Position numbers and translations under genes: made by a program
Shown here: positions 60,132 through 64,000 of the stretch, one piece after another
Position numbering within the stretch: the first letter of the stretch is position 1
How the letters are laid out: each line of letters starts with the position of its first letter
The notes under the pieces: model-generated
Databases searched by the model: none
Told to the model about the DNA's origin: nothing
Seen by the model: only the letters and a program-made list of their open reading frames with translations
DNA from: Lachnospiraceae bacterium
GTDB lineage: Bacteria > Bacillota > Clostridia > Lachnospirales > Lachnospiraceae
Reading direction: 5' to 3'
Assembly: GCA_024684055.1 (NCBI GenBank)
Contig: JAIKXN010000023.1
Span: forward strand, 1 to 64,000
DNA length: 64,000 bases

Positions 60132-61172
60132 TTATCCATTTAATTGTGTCAGAGTATTTTTGAAGTATACGATGATAGGCGGCACGTAATTCTCAAAAAA
60201 CAAAAATGCGCATACGGCATAGAAAAGATAAAGTCCGGGTGATGTAAACAAAGCACCTATCTGTTTTCCGACGCTTTCCTCTTCTTCACCTCTCGAAATC
60301 TTAATTTTCTTAAGACAAAGCAATACTATCAGAGTGATCAGTCCGGCAAAACAGAGTGTAATCAGAAGAAGAACCCAGAAAATCAGAAGCATCGAAATAA
60401 ACGGCAGATCAAAATTATTCATACCGTATTCCATAAAAGTATCAAAATTTTCATAATCAATGTTATTCTTTTCCAGAATATCATAAAACTTTTCATAAAG
60501 ACCGATCGTTATTACGCTGGTTGCGCAGTTTACGGTCATATGCAAAAGGATCGTATAGATTATTTTGCCTGTTTTTATATAAACATAAGCAAACATACAT
60601 CCTATAAAGCATGTAAAGAATCCCTGCTGGAAATTACCGTGGAACAGTCCGAACATTAATCCGGAAAGAAGGATTGCGGGAAGTTCACCGTGAACTGCGA
60701 CGTGATCCACCAGAATTTTTCTGAAAATGAGTTCTTCGAAAATCGGTGCGAGTATTCCGACAACAAGAAGTCTGACGAAGAAATTCGAATTAAGCATAAG
60801 TTTTGCAAGCGCATTGGCTTGTTCGGGATCTTCAAAAGGAACCGAAAGCGGCGTATGGAAAATCAGGCCGAGAACAGCTCCGACACCGATAAGTCCGTAC
60901 ATGCAGAGGACACAGAGAAGGAAATGCCCAAAATGGAATTTTACATGTTTTACTTCTCCCTTGGGCATATTCATTGTAAGAAGATAAATCATGGGAAAAC
61001 ATATACAGTCAACGGTAAGCACTATCAGTCCGAATGAAATATAAACCGCATATTTTTCGTAATTCTCTTTTAAGAGTAAATTCAGTAATGTTGCAAGTCC
61101 GAGCTGGACAACAACATACGTTATACCCATAATTCCGTATTTTAAACCGATTTTGTTTAAAGTCTTTCTCAT
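60132..61172 (-). CDS. CPBP family intramembrane protease (CAAX-like), 346 aa
   Basis: About eight or nine membrane helices. The CPBP/Abi motifs are present: FEELIFRKIL (EExxxR), MFGLFHGNFQQG (FxxxH) and HMTVNC. Homologues cleave in the membrane and serve in bacteriocin immunity or peptide maturation; no bacteriocin gene is visible here. ATG 61172 has GGAGGAG upstream. Directly downstream of uxuB (20-bp gap), so perhaps co-transcribed by accident of position. Confidence 0.9.
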   Translation of the reverse strand: MRKTLNKIGLKYGIMGITYVVVQLGLATLLNLLLKENYEKYAVYISFGLIVLTVDCICFPMIYLLTMNMPKGEVKHVKFHFGHFLLCVLCMYGLIGVGAVLGLIFHTPLSVPFEDPEQANALAKLMLNSNFFVRLLVVGILAPIFEELIFRKILVDHVAVHGELPAILLSGLMFGLFHGNFQQGFFTCFIGCMFAYVYIKTGKIIYTILLHMTVNCATSVITIGLYEKFYDILEKNNIDYENFDTFMEYGMNNFDLPFISMLLIFWVLLLITLCFAGLITLIVLLCLKKIKISRGEEEESVGKQIGALFTSPGLYLFYAVCAFLFFENYVPPIIVYFKNTLTQLNG

Positions 61173-61192
61173 ATCTCCTCCGAAATCGGACA

Positions 61193-62815
61193 CTAATATT
61201 CAGTCACGTATTTATGAAGAGCCTTTCTTACCGAGCCTTTTCCGGCGAGCATTTCTTTAAACATTCCCTCTATCTTTTCGGATAAACCTGTTTCAGTCAA
61301 ATCGGAGGCAAAAATAGCTTCGTTTGAAAGAATCGGTAATAACTGACCCTTGTATGATGATACATCATCATACATTATTCCTTCAAGTTTTTCCTGAAGA
61401 TCCGAAAGCTGAGGATCCGAACTTACTTCCATTTTACTGCCTTCATCGTCGATTCCGAGAAGATATCTGAACCACGCCGCTATCGCAAGCGGTATAAATA
61501 CAAGATCGTTAACATCCCTGTCGGAAGCGTTTTTATATGACTTTATCGTCTCACCGAATCTGATGGGAATCTTCATGCTTGTATCGGTCGCAATCCTCTG
61601 GGGCATATCCGGAATGAACATATTGGGAAGTCTTTCTTCCACGACCTCATCAATGAATTTCTTCGGATCGATTATTCCAGGATTTACAACCACGGGAAGA
61701 CCTTCCCTGTAGCCGATGTTTTCAACAAGTTTATGTATGTCTTCATCTTTCATTTCTTTTGCGATGTGATCGTAACCGAGAAGGCACCCAAATACCGCCA
61801 TTGCGGTATGAAGAGGATTAAGACACGTTGTTACTTTCATTTTTTCGGTATTGTTTACCGTATCTCTGTCGGCAAAATATACACCCGCTTTTTCAAGTGC
61901 CGGACGACCATTGGGGAATCTGTCTTCTATTACAAGATATTCGGGTATCTCGGCATTTACAAACGGTGCTATAAAAGTATTCTTATCCGTAATCACCGCT
62001 TTCATTCCGTCTATCCCTTTTTCATGAAGCATATTTTCAATCGCTTTTGCGGGACGCGGCGTTATCTTGTCGATCATGCTCCATGGGAAAGATACTTTTG
62101 TTTCATCGGAAACATAATCGGCGAATTCCTTGGTTACAAATCCCTTTTCTGCCCACGCATTAATAATTTCCGATACGGATGATTTAAGCTTTTCTCCGTT
62201 ATGAGAACAGTTATCCATACTGCATACCGCAATCGGATATTTTCCCGCTTTAAATCTTTCAAGAAGAAGCGCTGCGGTAACACTCATTGCATGAGTGCAA
62301 TTCTTTGGTCCCTCATTCATATCCTTAATGACATTCGGAAGAAGATCACCGGCCATATTTCTTAAGGAATATCCTTTTTCGGTTATTGTGAAACTGATCA
62401 TCTGAAGCGATGGATTCGTTACAGCTTTAATGAGTTTTTCTTTCTGACAGGCATTGGAAAAATCACATTTAACGGCATCTGCAATCGAGGCGATGACGCT
62501 TAAATCCGTATTGCCGTCAGCCTTTAATCCGACATTTAAAACAAGATTGTCGAAAGGAACATAAATCTTTTCGATCATGTCAAAATCAAATGTGTCCGCC
62601 GCGATAATACCTGTATCGGCAAGTCCCTCGTCAAGAAGTTTCTGCTGAAGATTCGCAATGAATCCTCTGAAAATATTACCTGCGCCGAAATGGATCCAGA
62701 CAGGATTTTCTGCGGTATTTTTACGCATTTTTTCTATATCAAAACAGGGAAGCTTTATACCGTTATCCTCCCATTTTACGGTTTCTCCGATTCCGTTTAA
62801 AGTTAAACTGAGCAT
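61193..62815 (-). CDS. uxuB: Mannitol dehydrogenase-family oxidoreductase, fructuronate reductase-like, 540 aa
   Basis: Polyol/uronate dehydrogenase family: N-terminal Rossmann-like domain (WIHFGAGNIFRGF), catalytic Lys-Asn-His pattern in KVTTCLNPLHTAMAVF and a C-terminal helical domain. Next to the KDG-kinase/KDPG-aldolase fusion, the likely reaction is D-fructuronate to D-mannonate (NADH), in galacturonate/glucuronate breakdown. Tagaturonate reductase is the alternative. ATG 62815 follows GGAGG. Confidence 0.87.
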   Translation of the reverse strand: MLSLTLNGIGETVKWEDNGIKLPCFDIEKMRKNTAENPVWIHFGAGNIFRGFIANLQQKLLDEGLADTGIIAADTFDFDMIEKIYVPFDNLVLNVGLKADGNTDLSVIASIADAVKCDFSNACQKEKLIKAVTNPSLQMISFTITEKGYSLRNMAGDLLPNVIKDMNEGPKNCTHAMSVTAALLLERFKAGKYPIAVCSMDNCSHNGEKLKSSVSEIINAWAEKGFVTKEFADYVSDETKVSFPWSMIDKITPRPAKAIENMLHEKGIDGMKAVITDKNTFIAPFVNAEIPEYLVIEDRFPNGRPALEKAGVYFADRDTVNNTEKMKVTTCLNPLHTAMAVFGCLLGYDHIAKEMKDEDIHKLVENIGYREGLPVVVNPGIIDPKKFIDEVVEERLPNMFIPDMPQRIATDTSMKIPIRFGETIKSYKNASDRDVNDLVFIPLAIAAWFRYLLGIDDEGSKMEVSSDPQLSDLQEKLEGIMYDDVSSYKGQLLPILSNEAIFASDLTETGLSEKIEGMFKEMLAGKGSVRKALHKYVTEY

Positions 62816-62830
62816 ATCCGCCTCCGTCAA

Positions 62831-64000
62831 TTATCTTTGTACTCTTCCCGAAGCATCGCCTTTTGCGAGTTTTTCGACTTCTGCAACGCTTACGAAATTG
62901 TAGTCGCCTTCGATCGAATGTTTAAGGCAGCTTGCCGCAACGGCAAATTCTATTGTTTCCTGCATTCCGTATTCATGCATAAGCGAGTAAATAAGGCCGG
63001 CACCGAATGAATCTCCGCCGCCTACTCTGTCTACAATGTGAACGTTATACTTTTTGCTGAAGTAATAATCATTTCCGTCATAAAGCATGGCGCCCCATCT
63101 GTTATCGCTCGCCGAAATCGATTCGCGAAGAGTGATTGCAACAAAAGAAAATCCGAATCTTTTAACGAGCTCATCGGCAACATATTTATAGCCTTCGGAA
63201 TTGATCGTTCCGCCGGTAACATCGGTATCGGGAGCCTTGATCTTGAATACGTCGTTTGCATCTTCTTCATTCGCTATGCATACGTCAACATACTCGCAGA
63301 GTTTTCCCATAACTTCTCCCGCTTTTTCCCTGTTCCAGAGTTTGTTCCTGTAATTAAGATCGCAGCTTATGATAATTCCTTTTTCCTTTGCAGCCTTACA
63401 TGCATCAAGACATATTTCAGCAGTTTCGTCGCTCAGCGCGGGAGTTATTCCGGTAAAATGAAACCACTTAACTCCTTCGAAAATCTTATCCCAGTCAAAG
63501 TCACTTCTCTTTGCTTCAGCTATTGCGGAATTTGCCCTGTCATAAATAACTTTTGACGGTCTCTGGGAAGCTCCTTTTTCAAGGTAATAAATACCTACCC
63601 TGTTTCCTCCTCTTACGATTTTTGAAGTATCCACTCCGTACTTTCTTAACGAATTTAATGCCATCTGACCTATCTCATGAGAAGGAAGTTTCGTAACAAA
63701 AGCGGTATCCATGCCAAAGTTGGCCAGCGATATGCTTACATTTGCTTCTCCGCCGCCAAAGGTGGCTTCAAATGAATCCGCCTGCACAAATCTTAAGTAT
63801 CCTTCGGGAGCAAGTCTTAACATAAGCTCTCCGAATGTAACCGCCTTGCTGTCCGATATTCCGGACAGATCGATTTTTTTCTTTTCAGCACTTTTTTCTT
63901 TGTTTTCATCTTTATGCAAAAGCTTAACGACATCTTCGGTAAGCTTTTTTATAACTTCAAAATTGCCTTCTTTAATCGCTTTGGAATCGATCATAAAACT
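62831..64000 (-). CDS. KDPG aldolase-KDG kinase fusion protein (N-terminal part beyond window)
   Basis: Open through base 64000. The first ~28 visible residues (S-F then MIDSKAIKEGNFEVIKKL, followed by TEDVVKLLH) look like the C-terminal helix of KDPG aldolase (Eda), where a GGSxM segment is typical. A charged linker follows, then from about residue 50 a PfkB-type kinase (TFGELMLRLAP, FGGGEANVSISLANFG, VDRVGGGDSFGAGLIY) of the KDG kinase type. So a single protein probably phosphorylates KDG and cleaves KDPG to pyruvate and glyceraldehyde-3-phosphate. The Met at 63994 is not taken as start. Fusions of this kind are known in Clostridia; the aldolase catalytic part cannot be seen here. Confidence 0.82.
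   Translation of the reverse strand, partial: SFMIDSKAIKEGNFEVIKKLTEDVVKLLHKDENKEKSAEKKKIDLSGISDSKAVTFGELMLRLAPEGYLRFVQADSFEATFGGGEANVSISLANFGMDTAFVTKLPSHEIGQMALNSLRKYGVDTSKIVRGGNRVGIYYLEKGASQRPSKVIYDRANSAIAEAKRSDFDWDKIFEGVKWFHFTGITPALSDETAEICLDACKAAKEKGIIISCDLNYRNKLWNREKAGEVMGKLCEYVDVCIANEEDANDVFKIKAPDTDVTGGTINSEGYKYVADELVKRFGFSFVAITLRESISASDNRWGAMLYDGNDYYFSKKYNVHIVDRVGGGDSFGAGLIYSLMHEYGMQETIEFAVAASCLKHSIEGDYNFVSVAEVEKLAKGDASGRVQR

Noticed and set aside
62831-63994. A stand-alone KDG kinase starting at the Met encoded at 63994
   Set aside because: That Met lies in a sequence typical of the KDPG aldolase C-terminus, the frame stays open upstream and no ribosome site is visible, so it is internal.
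1-64000. tRNA, rRNA, CRISPR, prophage or transposase genes
   Set aside because: I looked in all larger gaps and among the coding regions and saw no cloverleaf, spacer array or recombinase-like protein. A tRNAscan run would be the decisive check.

Overview
The window looks like a chromosome segment of an anaerobic, low-to-mid GC Gram-positive bacterium of the Clostridia, most likely a Lachnospiraceae member of the Butyrivibrio/Pseudobutyrivibrio/Roseburia kind. This is inferred from gene order and protein character: a rimP-nusA-rnpM-L7Ae-infB-rbfA-nrnA-ribF cluster, a PASTA kinase/PP2C cluster with priA-def-fmt-rsmB-rlmN-rsgA-rpe, a fused SecDF, rho-rpmE-DUF1385-prmC-prfA, a two-gene SufC/SufBD system and several c-di-GMP enzymes. 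No rRNA, tRNA, CRISPR array, phage or insertion sequence was seen. The genus call is not certain.

Layout. 1-2917: divergent metal-resistance locus (ArsR repressor; free 72-residue HMA metallochaperone; P1B-ATPase without its own HMA domain) with an unusual promoter carrying four phased repeat boxes and a 10+10 bp operator-like palindrome. 3001-14656 (minus): pfkB sugar kinase, priA, def, fmt, rsmB, rlmN, prpC, prkC, rsgA, rpe, nearly all overlapping or abutting. 14777-20521 (minus): a CNNM/CorC protein, secDF and recJ. A candidate pseudoknotted RNA element lies between recJ and pfkB. 20807-22884: a sirtuin-like protein lacking the catalytic histidine, convergent with an EAL protein. 23057-37190 (minus): a tightly packed run of about 14 kb from rimP through infB, ribF, a Na/Pi transporter, the bifunctional Rel, an MBL hydrolase, hisS and a phosphopantetheinyl transferase; truB is absent from its expected slot. 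37341-40603: two diguanylate cyclases flanking an AraC regulator. 40653-47243 (minus): rho, rpmE, a giant DUF1385 protein with a 14-residue-repeat tail, prmC and prfA. 47496-64000: a DHH phosphoesterase (plus), then a minus-strand series: acyl-CoA ligase, two small proteins, flavin reductase, NhaC antiporter, PepD, a membrane-anchored trypsin-like protease, sufBD/sufC, a PAS-GGDEF protein, a small alarmone synthetase, guanine deaminase, a CPBP protease, fructuronate reductase and an aldolase-kinase fusion cut by the window end.

Functionally the window is mostly housekeeping: translation initiation, termination and ribosome maturation, fMet metabolism, replication restart, protein export and Fe-S assembly. 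Around it sits nucleotide second-messenger signalling: two (p)ppGpp enzymes, three GGDEF proteins and one EAL protein. The right edge is hexuronate (pectin sugar) catabolism: fructuronate to mannonate (UxuB), then KDG to KDPG to pyruvate and glyceraldehyde-3-phosphate by the fused KdgK/Eda protein.

The observations I consider most worth following are the pseudoknot-capable leader RNA upstream of pfkB, the phased box array at the metal-resistance promoter, the catalytically degenerate sirtuin under a duplicated 50-bp promoter segment, the Eda-KdgK fusion, the repeat-tailed DUF1385 protein and the hairpins in the rimP and rho leaders.
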